From NCBI RefSeq assembly GCF_022376295.1, contig NZ_CP060140.1, forward strand, positions 2,980,356 to 3,044,355: a stretch of DNA of 64,000 nt, given 5' to 3'. The position numbers and the translations under genes were made by a program. How positions within the stretch are numbered: position 1 is the first letter of the stretch; each line of letters starts with the position of its first letter. Source of the stretch: Nodularia sphaerocarpa UHCC 0038. GTDB lineage: Bacteria; Cyanobacteriota; Cyanobacteriia; Cyanobacteriales; Nostocaceae. Below are positions 42,911 through 51,710 of this stretch, in pieces. The notes beneath the pieces were generated by a model that ran no database searches, was not told where the DNA came from, and saw only the letters and a program-made list of their open reading frames with translations.

Positions 42911-44494
42911 ATGCAAACTTTCAAACCTTCTAAACGCGGAAAAATTCTGATCAAAGAATCCAGGAATGAAAAAATTGAACAAGCCAGAACCAAAAGAATG
43001 GAGGAACAAGGAAAGATTGAAAAGGCTTGGGATATGGATAAAATATTTTTGAGGGAAGCTAGTAAAATTCTAGAACCAGATAAAAACTGGGATAATATTG
43101 AAACATTTGCTGTATCATTATCGAGTTGGAGACGCTTTCGAGAAGCAACGTATCCCATTAAGCCTGATACTTTCAAGGCTTTTTGCAAAGTGTTGGATTT
43201 AAAATGGCAAGAGGTAGTACAAAATGATGTAGAGAGCCGCATAAATATCAGCGAAGCTCCAGATTTATCTAGTTTTTACGGTCGTACTCCAGAATTAGCC
43301 GAACTTCAGAAATGGCTGATTCAAAAACGCTGTAGGTTAGTTGTTGTTCACGGAATGGGAGGAATTGGTAAAAGTGCCTTAGCTCGCCGTTTAGTAAACA
43401 AAATTACTGACAAATACGATTATATAATCTGGATTTCTCTCGCATCATCACCTCCATTTTCAGAAATTCTGCTCAAACTCGGACAGTTCCTATCTCAAGG
43501 TGAAAACGAAGCAGATGATATTACTCAAATCATGCAGTATTTACATGATCAAAAATGTTTAATAGTGCTGGATGGTTGGGAAGAAATAACAGGCAATGAA
43601 AGTGGAGATTATATCAACTATAGCACCTTTGTAGAGAGAGTTGCTACAGAAGCCCATAGAAGCAGTTTATTACTGCTGACTAGGAAAGTAACTCATAATA
43701 TTGCAATATTAAAAGACCAGTTAATTCCCTTCCAACAATTGGGAGGTTTAAAATGTGAAGAAGCTCTAAAAATTTTCAAAGCAGAAGGTATTTCTGGTAC
43801 AGATATTAAACTGGAGGAATTAAGTAAGCGTTATAGCAATCCCTTGATGATTAAAGTAATTGCACAACAAGTTAAGACTGTATTTTCAAATGATATATCG
43901 CCATTTATCGATATTGATAGATCAATTTTTGTTACTGATGCCATTACGGAATTTTTAGATAACCAATTTAAAATACTTTCAACAAGAGAAATAAATCTAA
44001 TTTATTGGGTAGCTATCAGACGAAATTCGGCTTCATGGAATCAATTGTTACAAGATAATCAAGAATTCTTATCAGATAAACAGCTATTTAAAACGTTAAA
44101 TAATTTAATAGCTCGGCATTCATTTTTAGATAAAAATATAAAAGATATCCCCATACTCTATATCCTAGACCCAGTGATTCTCAAGTATACTACTGAGCGA
44201 TTTGTTGAAGAAAATTATCAAGAGATTATCCAGGTATTTAACAGTCAAAATATTCAGGGTAACGAACTTTTTATTACCCACAGTTTCATCACAAAACACC
44301 CACAAGATGAGGAACTAAATCAGCAGCAAATGCGGCAGATTGTAAAACCTATTCAAAAAATGCTCTTAGCTAAGTTATGTAGTCAGCAGCAACTGCGAGA
44401 TGAATTGCAAAACGTGATATCCCTATTGAAAAATCAAGGATTGTCTCTAGGGTATGCTTACCAGAATATCTCGCACCTGATTTCAGGTTACTAG
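42911..44494 (+). CDS. NB-ARC ATPase lacking a C-terminal repeat domain
   Basis: 527 residues. The N-terminal part (about 45-115, SLSSWRRFREATYPIKPDTF) is the helical domain that precedes NB-ARC in many cyanobacterial proteins. FYGRTPELAELQKWL leads into the ATPase: P-loop GMGGIGKSA (about 148-156), Walker B CLIVLDGWEE, LLLTRK sensor and SNPLMIK. The winged-helix part ends NQGLSLGYAYQNISHLISGY and stops. In WD40-type relatives the equivalent place reads roughly YAGGN-LNLL-...DLSGYDFS and continues into repeats, so this protein is a short form. It lies 78 bp after the receptor kinase on the same strand and is probably cotranscribed; it may be a target or amplifier of that kinase (inference). 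Confidence 0.85.
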   Translation: MQTFKPSKRGKILIKESRNEKIEQARTKRMEEQGKIEKAWDMDKIFLREASKILEPDKNWDNIETFAVSLSSWRRFREATYPIKPDTFKAFCKVLDLKWQEVVQNDVESRINISEAPDLSSFYGRTPELAELQKWLIQKRCRLVVVHGMGGIGKSALARRLVNKITDKYDYIIWISLASSPPFSEILLKLGQFLSQGENEADDITQIMQYLHDQKCLIVLDGWEEITGNESGDYINYSTFVERVATEAHRSSLLLLTRKVTHNIAILKDQLIPFQQLGGLKCEEALKIFKAEGISGTDIKLEELSKRYSNPLMIKVIAQQVKTVFSNDISPFIDIDRSIFVTDAITEFLDNQFKILSTREINLIYWVAIRRNSASWNQLLQDNQEFLSDKQLFKTLNNLIARHSFLDKNIKDIPILYILDPVILKYTTERFVEENYQEIIQVFNSQNIQGNELFITHSFITKHPQDEELNQQQMRQIVKPIQKMLLAKLCSQQQLRDELQNVISLLKNQGLSLGYAYQNISHLISGY

Positions 44495-44835
44495 TAAATC
44501 TAGTTCATAGAATCAGGGTTAATTAATTTTCTCCCCCTACTGACTCATGTCTAACTAATACCAATTCTTTGTGAGTCCGCACATGATTTTGATTACTCCC
44601 AACCTACCCTTACGTTCGCGTAGCGTCTCCCTTTGGGATAAGGGGAGGAGCCGCAGGCGGTGGGGTTGTTTCTATGCTTCGACCTATAGATATGGTATCA
44701 CGAATGCGGATTTAATAAAATACACCAACCTCACCCCCAACCCCTCTCCTTAGTAAGGAGAGGGGAGACTTTGATGAAAGTCAAAGGCGGGGTGAGGTCA
44801 AAAACCTTTTTTTGTATGTTATTTAATTCATATTC
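44495..44835. repeat. Repeat-rich spacer with a 12-bp-stem hairpin
   Basis: No gene. At 44577-44590 and 44697-44710, TCCGCACATGAT and ATCACGAATGCGGA are rough inverted copies that may bound an element; between them are TACGTTCGCGTAGCGTCTCC and GGGGAGGAGCCGCAGGCGG blocks common in Nostocales spacers. A perfect hairpin CCCCTCTCCTTA-G-TAAGGAGAGGGG lies at 44741-44765 after CCTCACCCCCAACC, which is the reverse of the TTGGGGGTGAGG-like block seen in two other elements. The hairpin could terminate either flanking transcription unit. Confidence 0.55.
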
Positions 44836-45399
44836 CTAACTGGACGCGGAATCAGCTGTCTCTGATTTTGCAACTGATGAAGTGCCACCCATCCGGATTT
44901 CCGAAGTAAAGGAAGCCATACTAAAGCCGCCAAAACGCTTGAGGACACTAACCCGCATCCGTAAATTGGGGCTAGCAAACCACAAGCGTTCTTCAGAAGA
45001 CATGGTTTCGTACTCTGTAATTAAAGTCAAAGCGCCATCGCTACCCATTTTATAACTACCAGCAACGGGGGCTTTTTCGGCATAACCCATTTCTCGCAGT
45101 AACTTACCTTCATGGGGATTTACCGCATCGGGTACGGTAACTAAGACAGTCGAGCCAGTGTGTTTTTCTTCATCCCATTCCATCGTGCCATTCCAGGTGA
45201 CTCTAGCGCCACAGGAGGCTTCACTAGGAGCAATTTCGTATTGTTCACATAGTTTGATTACCTCTGGATGATCTGCTGGTAGACTTTCAATTACTAGGTC
45301 TGATTTGCCGTCTTCAGATTGTTTAAAAGCCAAATGGTGACTAGTCCGATGGGAAAACCATTTACCAGCACTCAATTCAAAAAATTCTTCAATATTCAT
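44836..45399 (-). CDS. cpcS: Phycobiliprotein lyase, CpcS/CpeS family
   Basis: 187 residues with the lipocalin-like lyase sequence: [71 protein letters not shown] and FTSEIRMG. CpcS/CpeS lyases attach phycocyanobilin to the Cys-84-type positions of phycobiliprotein subunits. The text resembles the broad-specificity single-subunit form of Nostoc (called CpcS-III or CpeS1), so the exact symbol is uncertain. It lies 71 bp downstream of the HEAT-repeat gene on the same strand, suggesting an operon in phycobilisome assembly or turnover. Confidence 0.9.
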   Translation of the reverse strand: MNIEEFFELSAGKWFSHRTSHHLAFKQSEDGKSDLVIESLPADHPEVIKLCEQYEIAPSEASCGARVTWNGTMEWDEEKHTGSTVLVTVPDAVNPHEGKLLREMGYAEKAPVAGSYKMGSDGALTLITEYETMSSEERLWFASPNLRMRVSVLKRFGGFSMASFTSEIRMGGTSSVAKSETADSASS

Positions 45400-45470
45400 G
45401 AATAAAATTACCCTGAAACAAAATGCTAAACTTCCTACGTCTGATGAAAAAGTAGCAGCAGGTGTGGAGA

Positions 45471-46151
45471 TTAAGCTTGATTAGCTTTCTCTTCCAACCG
45501 CACCAGAGAAATCCTCGCCGCTTCGGCGACGTTGGGATGCTGATCTTTTTCTAAGTATTTTAGAGCTGAAACACTCTTAATAGTAGGAAGATTTCCCAAG
45601 GCTTCTGCCAGACGTTGGCGCACTAACCAATCATCTGACTGAGCAAAGCGCAGGATACTATCCACAGACTCAATATCTTGGATTTCCCCTAGTGCGGAAA
45701 TTGCTGCTTCTTGTAGCACTGTTTCGCTGCTATCCAATGCCTGAATTAAAACATCATGGGCGCGTGGATCTTTAAGATTACCCAAGGAAACGGCTGCACT
45801 AAAGCGCACTAGCCAATCAGTATCTTCATAAAATGTCCGTGCTAGTGCCTCAAAGGCTCTAGCATCTCCTAAATATCCTAAAGCCCCAGCAGCATCGGCA
45901 CGAATGCCATAGTCTGGGTCATTTTCCAGAATTTTGACTAAAATTGGATAACATTCGGCTGTGGGCTTAATTCCCAGGGCAAATATGGCCATTGATCGCA
46001 GTTGCAATGATTCATCATCCAATACCTTTTTAATTAAAGGTACTGCGTCTTCAGGGGATAGATGACGCAAGCTGGCTAGAGCTACCATGCGATCGCGCAA
46101 ATTCGGACTTTCTAACTGAACAGATATTTCCTCTAAGGGTAGAGCAGTCAT
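45471..46151 (-). CDS. HEAT-repeat protein, PBS-lyase/NblB-like
   Basis: 226 residues made of about six HEAT-like (PBS lyase HEAT) repeats, for example [53 protein letters not shown] and [13 protein letters not shown]. Proteins of this size and type include CpcE/CpcF-like bilin lyase subunits and NblB, which binds or detaches bilins during phycobilisome breakdown. Standing alone next to a CpcS/CpeS-type lyase gene supports a phycobiliprotein role. I favour an NblB-like protein over CpcE/F because there is no partner subunit, but this is not settled. Confidence 0.82.
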   Translation of the reverse strand: MTALPLEEISVQLESPNLRDRMVALASLRHLSPEDAVPLIKKVLDDESLQLRSMAIFALGIKPTAECYPILVKILENDPDYGIRADAAGALGYLGDARAFEALARTFYEDTDWLVRFSAAVSLGNLKDPRAHDVLIQALDSSETVLQEAAISALGEIQDIESVDSILRFAQSDDWLVRQRLAEALGNLPTIKSVSALKYLEKDQHPNVAEAARISLVRLEEKANQA

Positions 46152-46419
46152 TTACTTATTAGCGCTTTCTTTACTTATCTTTACTTTAACTGATTCCCTT
46201 GTGAGGCTGTGAGCATGACCACTTAGGAGTTTGGGACTATTCCGATGTGACGCGATTATGGTAAAAACATTGACTAGCGGAAATACTAGAGACTGTATCT
46301 GATTTAGCAGTCAGAATTAACAGTTAGTTGTGCCTCAAGTATGAAGTGAAACTGATGTGGTGGAATTACGTTAAAGGTATGGCTGTGGAATACAGCGTCA
46401 AACCTTTAGGAGAATCACA
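46152..46419 (+). promoter_or_regulatory. Divergent spacer before the DUF892 gene
   Basis: A 268-bp spacer between the divergent HEAT-repeat and DUF892 genes. A clear ribosome site AGGAGAA (46408-46414) precedes the DUF892 ATG. No promoter or operator could be set with confidence. Confidence 0.4.
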
Positions 46420-46971
46420 ATGGTTCAACTCAGCGAACGCCCAGGAACTAAAAAAATCACCAACTTACAAGATAAGTTTATTTACGAAGTTGGTGCAATG
46501 TACGATGCTGAACACCGCTTTTTAGAAGCGCAGCAAATGATGCACCAATGTTGTCAAAATAATCAGTTAAAGTCTTTGATAGAGACACATATTGGAGAAA
46601 CTGAACAGCAAATTCAGAATTTGTCACAGGTATTCAAAACTTTGGGTCAAGAACCACAGCGAGTGACTTGTGATGCTGCGGCTGGGCTTGTCAGTGACGG
46701 TCAAAAACTGATGCTATTGGCTGCTGATAATCCTAAAGTCCTGGAGTTGGGACTGGCGGGAGCGCAGTCCAAGGTGGAAAACCTGGAGATTGCTTGCTAT
46801 CGTGGCTTGATTAAGGTTGCTGAACAAATGGGTCAAAATCAAGTTGTGCAGTTGCTCCAGCAAAACTTGCAGCAAGAAGAACAAACAGCTCAAAAGATTG
46901 ACCAGTGTATGCCGCAGTTACTCCAGGAGGCCAAGTCTAGTCAAGGTTCGTCAGGTAGTAAATCTCGTTAA
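46420..46971 (+). CDS. DUF892 (YciE/YciF) ferritin-like protein
   Basis: 183 residues, nearly all helical: TNLQDKFIYEVGAMYDAEHR, the EQQIQNLSQVFKTLGQEP helix, LAGAQSKVENLEIACYRGL and QQEEQTAQKIDQCMP. This is the four-helix DUF892 family, structurally ferritin-like, linked to stress response in enterobacteria. Candidate metal ligands are the Glu/His residues of helices 1-4 (for example E23, D29, E31, H32). The C-terminal tail is Ser/Gly-rich. A good AGGAGAA ribosome site supports this start. It converges on hgdD with a 70-bp gap containing a hairpin. Confidence 0.85.
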   Translation: MVQLSERPGTKKITNLQDKFIYEVGAMYDAEHRFLEAQQMMHQCCQNNQLKSLIETHIGETEQQIQNLSQVFKTLGQEPQRVTCDAAAGLVSDGQKLMLLAADNPKVLELGLAGAQSKVENLEIACYRGLIKVAEQMGQNQVVQLLQQNLQQEEQTAQKIDQCMPQLLQEAKSSQGSSGSKSR

Positions 46972-46982
46972 AAAAAGAGTTA

Positions 46983-47009
46983 AAGCCCCACGGATGAATC
47001 CGGGGGCTT
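46983..47009. terminator. Hairpin between convergent DUF892 and hgdD genes
   Basis: AAGCCCC (46983-46989) pairs with GGGGCTT (47003-47009) and, across one unpaired A, CGGAT (46991-46995) with ATCCG (46998-47002), leaving a two-base loop. There is no long T-run, but A-rich sequence (AAAAAAAGAGTTAAAG) to its left gives T-rich RNA for the minus-strand gene. It may also be a repeat related to IS200/605 hairpins. Confidence 0.55.
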
Positions 47010-47041
47010 GCAACCAAGATGCAACAAGTTGTTTGAGAAAT

Positions 47042-49327
47042 TTACTCAGCTAACGCCCTGGAGGTGACGGCTCGTTGTAACTGAGCCAAAGCGCGATTGT
47101 AATCCAAGATAGCAGTGATGCGATTACCTTCAGCTCTGGTCAAGTCATTTTCGGAATTAATTACATCAGTTTGAGTACCTACACCGGCTTGGAATCGCAA
47201 GCGAGCCAAACGTAGAGCTTCCCTAGCCTGTTCTAAAGCAGTATCGGCAGTTTGAACATTTTCCAAATTAGACCTTTGGCTAGAAAAAGCTTGTTCTACC
47301 TGAAAGCGGATTTGGTTGCGCTGTTCGCCAAATTGAGTTTCGGCGATCGCAATATTAGATTTGGCCTGAGATGCTCTAGCTCTAGCAGCTCCCCCATCGA
47401 ATAAATTCATGCTCGCCCTAACTCCCACAGAATAGCCATCAGTCAAACTCGTACCATCATCGAACTGGTCTAACAGGTTGTAGCTAGCAACCAAGCTAAC
47501 TTGAGGCCCTAGGGCTGAAAGTGCTTCTCGCCTCTGCTGTTCATTGATGTTACGCTGTGCCAATTGCTGTTGCAGCTCAGGACGATTTTGAAACGCTAAA
47601 ACAATGCTATTTTCTAAGTCTTGGTTCCATAGACCAGCTAATTGCACAGGATCAGCCGCACTAATATTCACCGATTGTGGCACACTTAAGCGAGTTGCTA
47701 GGCGGCGACGGGCAATTTGCTGTTGCGAGCGAGAATTAGTGAGTTCTTGCTGAGAATTAGCCAAATTCACTTGCGATTGCAACACATCAAATCGCGTCCC
47801 AACTCCAGCCCTTTCTAAAGCTTGTGCATCTCGTAAACTAGCCTGGGCATTTTCCACAGCCGACTCGGCAATGCGGACTCGCTCATCAGCTTGTTGCAAG
47901 TCGTAGTATTCGGTAGACACACTCAGGCGAATTTCTTCAGACTGGCGCTCCACAGCCAACTCACTAAAGCGTACCCGTTCTTCAGCCTGACCGATGTTAG
48001 CTCGCCGTCTGCCATTCGTAAACAGGTCATAGGTCAGTTGAGCTTGACCGCTAAAAGCTGTATTAGCTTCAGCGCCAGGAGCTGGAGCATTGAATTGTCG
48101 TGCTTGTTGATCCAACTGTAGCTGTTCCGCAGCAGAGCGACTACGAGTGATATCAGCATTAATACCAATATTGGGCAACAAAGCAGCTTGCGCCTCCCGC
48201 AGACCAGCTTTAGCGCGTTCTAGCTCCAATAAAGACACCTGTAAATCTTGATTGTTCCGCTTTGCCAGTTCTAGGGACTGTGCCAAAGTAATCGGCTGAT
48301 TGCTTTCCAGTGTCACTTCCTCTGGTTTTGTAGGAAATTCTAGAGGGTTTGGACTAGGAATCAGATTATCAGGAACTTCTACAGCACCAGTAGGTGTAAA
48401 TTCCACTTGGGGCTGCACGGGAATTTGCCCAGAATTAGTCGGTGCAACATTCTCAGATTCTGGCTGCGAAGGAATTTGCCCAGTATTCGCCGGGGGAAAA
48501 TAATCAGTTTCTGGTTGCGAAGGAATTTGCCCAGTATTCGCCGTGGGAAAATAATCAGTTTCTGGTTGCGAAGGAATTTGCCCAGTATTCGCCGTGGGAA
48601 AATACTCAGTTTCTGGTTGCGAAGGAGTTAACTCCCAAGGAGTATTTCCCCCAGATGAGATGGTGTTCGGACTAGACGGATAACTCTGAGCGATGAAATT
48701 CCCAGTCAGATTTTGAGCTCGGCAGATACTGACATCTGAGCAATTATCCATCGCCAGCAACTTTGCGGCTCTTCTATCCCTAACCGCAATTGGTAAAATT
48801 GTCGCTAACTGAGTTTCCGGTTTTTTGGCAGAGGCTGCTGGTTGTCGTAAAGCAGAAAAACTGGCTAGCTGGCCTGAAATTCCTGGGGCTGTAACAGAAA
48901 CAACTGTTTTCTCTAACTGCCGCTCAGAACTAGCGACGTTATTTTGTTTTTGATTGCTGTTTTGGGCAGAATTTAATGAATGTGTGAAACTGGAAGATTG
49001 ACCTTGATCTTTTTGAGAGTTTTTTTGTATGGGTATACCAGTATTTCCTGTCAAGATAACTAAGTTACTCTTACTACTTGAAGACTGTAAATCAAGTGTA
49101 GTTAACTCAGATTCGGGTACTATATCTGGAAAAATCTGTGTCTGAATATTAGGCAGTTGGGTATTAATATTGTCTCTCTCCCAGGTTCGACTATCAGTAG
49201 AAGTCAAGACACTAGAAGAAGAAGCAAGTTGTATGCCATTTACTGTTCCAGCCCAAGCAGGCTGGGTTGTTAATACCGCGACTGTGACACCAGGTAAGAA
49301 ACTATAGAATAAGTATTGTCCTTTCAC
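47042..49327 (-). CDS. hgdD: TolC-like outer-membrane export protein, HgdD type
   Basis: 761 residues: signal peptide (YLFYSFLPGVTVAVLTTQPA, cleavage near AWA), a long Ser/Gln/Pro-rich N-terminal extension (about 25-340) with 17-residue repeats, then two OEP helical repeats of the TolC fold (about 350-755), with ITLAQSLELAKRNNQDLQVS and GVGTQTDVINSENDLTRAEG. In Anabaena PCC 7120 the TolC homologue HgdD (alr2887) lies directly after kaiC (alr2886), and it exports heterocyst glycolipids and proteins as the outer-membrane partner of ABC or RND pumps. Same order and strand here support orthology. The extension may act at the peptidoglycan or outer membrane. Confidence 0.87.
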   Translation of the reverse strand: MKGQYLFYSFLPGVTVAVLTTQPAWAGTVNGIQLASSSSVLTSTDSRTWERDNINTQLPNIQTQIFPDIVPESELTTLDLQSSSSKSNLVILTGNTGIPIQKNSQKDQGQSSSFTHSLNSAQNSNQKQNNVASSERQLEKTVVSVTAPGISGQLASFSALRQPAASAKKPETQLATILPIAVRDRRAAKLLAMDNCSDVSICRAQNLTGNFIAQSYPSSPNTISSGGNTPWELTPSQPETEYFPTANTGQIPSQPETDYFPTANTGQIPSQPETDYFPPANTGQIPSQPESENVAPTNSGQIPVQPQVEFTPTGAVEVPDNLIPSPNPLEFPTKPEEVTLESNQPITLAQSLELAKRNNQDLQVSLLELERAKAGLREAQAALLPNIGINADITRSRSAAEQLQLDQQARQFNAPAPGAEANTAFSGQAQLTYDLFTNGRRRANIGQAEERVRFSELAVERQSEEIRLSVSTEYYDLQQADERVRIAESAVENAQASLRDAQALERAGVGTRFDVLQSQVNLANSQQELTNSRSQQQIARRRLATRLSVPQSVNISAADPVQLAGLWNQDLENSIVLAFQNRPELQQQLAQRNINEQQRREALSALGPQVSLVASYNLLDQFDDGTSLTDGYSVGVRASMNLFDGGAARARASQAKSNIAIAETQFGEQRNQIRFQVEQAFSSQRSNLENVQTADTALEQAREALRLARLRFQAGVGTQTDVINSENDLTRAEGNRITAILDYNRALAQLQRAVTSRALAE
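48411..48630 (-). repeat. 51-bp in-frame tandem repeats in hgdD
   Basis: At least four units of 51 bp (phase marks at 48462, 48513, 48564 and 48615) encode SQPETDYFPTANTGQIP and variants; the unit at the 48411 side is more diverged. The nearly identical middle copies indicate recent duplication. Confidence 0.9.
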
Positions 49328-49432
49328 CGCATCCCCTCACACGAAAATCAATACTAGCGGCAGAAAACCCTTCTTCTCCAAAGAATATAGCACGATCATA
49401 AATTTAGATATGAATATACCATGACACTAAAT

Positions 49433-50992
49433 TTAGGAATCGGAACTCGGTTTTTTTTCAAAACGTTGAACTATGCGAGACAATTCCGCCTTTTCATCGA
49501 TACTAACGCGGGTAGGCGCACCACTAATAATTCTTTCGTAGTTACGGAAAGAATCTTTAATTTCGGGGCCGTCAGCAGTAATGTTGTACTCACGAATACC
49601 TTTGTCGTGCCACGAACCGCGCATTTTAAAGACATTTATTGCTCGTGACATTTCGCCCCGAATTTCCACATACTGCAACATCAAAATTGTGTCAGTAATT
49701 GTAGAGATATGGGAGTCAGTAATGGAATGTAAACCCAGAAATTGGTCAGTTGTATTGGTAAAAAAACCAGTTATTTCTTCTTGTTTAGCATAACCAGTTA
49801 CACCGATGACAAACTGGCGGAAGGCATTATTGCTCACTCCTCTAGCGAGTGCGGAAAGAGAGTCAATGGCAATGCGGGATGGCTTAAAGACGGCAATTTC
49901 TGATTTAATAATTTGCAAGTGGTCTTCTAAACCGGTTGATTCAGGATAGGTGCAAATTATTTTGAGTAAACCTTGACGTTCTAATTCTTCAAAGTCAATT
50001 CCCCAAGAATAGGCGTTGCGAGATAGTTGAGCGCGTGATTCTTCATAAGCAAATAATATTGCTTGTTCACCCTTCATGCAGCCATCTTGCAAAAATTTGC
50101 TGACTAATAAAGTTTTACCAGTACCAGTAGCTCCTGTTGTCAAAATAATAGAATCTTTAAAGAAACCACCCCCACACATTTCATCGAGGGTTTTGACTCC
50201 AGAGGATACCCTGATATTAGAAGAGCGTTGGGTCAAGCGCATTGCTCCCAAGGGAAAAATGTTGACTCCTTCATTGGTAATTGTAAAAGGATATTCGCCT
50301 TTCATGTGAGTTGTACCCCGCAATTTGAGAATTTCAATTGTGCGGCGGCGACGTTCTCCTTCTAAAACGTTACGCACAATTACTACATTATCGGAAACAA
50401 ATTCTTCGACTCCAAAGGAAGCCACAGAACCGTATTCCTCGCTACGTTCGGTGGTAATGATGGTTGTGACGTACAGTTGCTTGAGACGGGCTACAAGGCG
50501 AAAAATCTCCCGCCGCACGACTCCCATCGCTTCATACTGCTGAAAGACGGCTGTGATGGAGTCAATAGATACTCTTTGGGCTTTATATTTACGAATTGCA
50601 TATTGCAAACGCTCAATTAATGCCGAAAGGTCAAAGTTACCAACAATATCTTGACCTTCGGGATCTGGTGAAGCATCGAGAATAAATAACTTTCCTTCGT
50701 CAATTAGGCGTTGTAAATTCCAGCCAAAAATTTGGGCATTTTTAATAATATCACTGGGGGATTCTTCAAAGGTAACAAATACACCCGGTTCATCAAAGCG
50801 GGTAATCCCGTTATAGAGAAATTGCAGGGAAAATAAAGTTTTTCCTGTGCCAGATGTACCACTAACTAAGGTAGTTCTACCAACAGGTAAACCTCCGTGG
50901 CTAATATCGTCAAAGCCCTCTATCATCGTGCGAATTTTTTCTACACCAGCCATTTGGGTGTTGTTTGGCGCTGCTTGGTCTTTTTCGATCAT
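49433..50992 (-). CDS. kaiC: Circadian clock ATPase/kinase KaiC
   Basis: 519 residues, two RecA-like domains. CI has P-loop GTSGTGKT and EE pair VTFEESP; CII has GATGTGKT and AYEESR. The CII autophosphorylation Ser-Thr pair appears in DSHISTITDT, and the C-terminal tail (A-loop region) carries the KaiA-binding peptide. KaiC is the central oscillator, phosphorylating with a daily rhythm. The gene starts 91 bp after the kaiB stop; ATG 50992 fits the known N-terminus length, with an alternative Met at codon 14. hgdD follows 105 bp later. Confidence 0.98.
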   Translation of the reverse strand: MIEKDQAAPNNTQMAGVEKIRTMIEGFDDISHGGLPVGRTTLVSGTSGTGKTLFSLQFLYNGITRFDEPGVFVTFEESPSDIIKNAQIFGWNLQRLIDEGKLFILDASPDPEGQDIVGNFDLSALIERLQYAIRKYKAQRVSIDSITAVFQQYEAMGVVRREIFRLVARLKQLYVTTIITTERSEEYGSVASFGVEEFVSDNVVIVRNVLEGERRRRTIEILKLRGTTHMKGEYPFTITNEGVNIFPLGAMRLTQRSSNIRVSSGVKTLDEMCGGGFFKDSIILTTGATGTGKTLLVSKFLQDGCMKGEQAILFAYEESRAQLSRNAYSWGIDFEELERQGLLKIICTYPESTGLEDHLQIIKSEIAVFKPSRIAIDSLSALARGVSNNAFRQFVIGVTGYAKQEEITGFFTNTTDQFLGLHSITDSHISTITDTILMLQYVEIRGEMSRAINVFKMRGSWHDKGIREYNITADGPEIKDSFRNYERIISGAPTRVSIDEKAELSRIVQRFEKKPSSDS

Positions 50993-51083
50993 TGCTTATT
51001 ATCAAATGGGTATTAAACCCGGTTTTTATATGACGTAACTAAATTTGGTAATTTCTGTGGCAATTTGTATGATTAAAGGTTTT

Positions 51084-51398
51084 TTACTCTTCCCAATGTT
51101 CTTCATTCAGTTCTTCATAAAGTAAGTCTAATCCAATTAACACTCTTTCTCTGTCTGATAGGTCACCAATTATTTTGCGAACGGGTGGGGGCAAAATTTT
51201 CGATAATGTTGGTGTAGCTAATATTTTATCTTCTTCGGCTAACTGTGGGTTTTTTAGTACGTCAATTACTTTCAAAGCATAGACACCTTGAAATTCTTGT
51301 TCTAAAATGTCTTTAAGTATCTTTAAGGCTCTGACTGAGTTTGGTGTGTTCCCTGCTACATAAAGCTTGAGAACATAAGTCTTTCTGGCTTGATTCAT
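51084..51398 (-). CDS. kaiB: Circadian clock protein KaiB
   Basis: 104 residues with the KaiB/thioredoxin-like sequence [40 protein letters not shown] and [20 protein letters not shown], plus an acidic tail. KaiB binds KaiC at night and sequesters KaiA. It lies 6 bp after the kaiA stop and 91 bp before kaiC. Confidence 0.98.
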   Translation of the reverse strand: MNQARKTYVLKLYVAGNTPNSVRALKILKDILEQEFQGVYALKVIDVLKNPQLAEEDKILATPTLSKILPPPVRKIIGDLSDRERVLIGLDLLYEELNEEHWEE

Positions 51399-51404
51399 TT
51401 TAGT

Positions 51405-51710
51405 TTATTTAGAAACCGAACACCTATAATGTTCGCAGAGGTGAGCGAGGATATCTATGAGTGCTAACCGATAATCAAGTAATCCTTCATCGCTTCTGCC
51501 TTCTAATCTTAGCTGTATGGAAAAGTCTTCAATTAGTTCCATGTGAAATTCTATAATTTGAGGCACAGGAATATTAGCACAAAATACTGCATTGATAAAT
51601 TCATCTATTTTTTCTTTCAGAGTTTTATCTGTAGTAAAGTAATTTATAAGAATCTGGCGATAATCTGATTTGAGTTGTTCTAATAATACCTGTTGTTCAA
51701 CTTGAGTCAT
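51405..51710 (-). CDS. kaiA: Circadian clock protein KaiA, short C-terminal-domain form
   Basis: 101 residues that match only the C-terminal, KaiC-activating four-helix domain of KaiA (QLKSDYRQILINYF, FCANIPVPQIIEFHMELIED, YRLALIDILAHLCEHYR). Unicellular species have a 280-300-residue KaiA with a pseudo-receiver domain; the domain is naturally missing in Anabaena/Nostoc, so this is the family norm rather than a local truncation. It is the first gene of kaiA-kaiB-kaiC. Confidence 0.96.
   Translation of the reverse strand: MTQVEQQVLLEQLKSDYRQILINYFTTDKTLKEKIDEFINAVFCANIPVPQIIEFHMELIEDFSIQLRLEGRSDEGLLDYRLALIDILAHLCEHYRCSVSK

Noticed and set aside
48300..48675. Several plus-strand open frames with repeated translations
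   Set aside because: They are antisense shadows of the 51-bp repeats in hgdD.
51405..51710. kaiA as a truncated pseudogene
   Set aside because: Short KaiA, C-terminal domain only, is the normal state in Anabaena/Nostoc, and the reading frame and gene order are intact.
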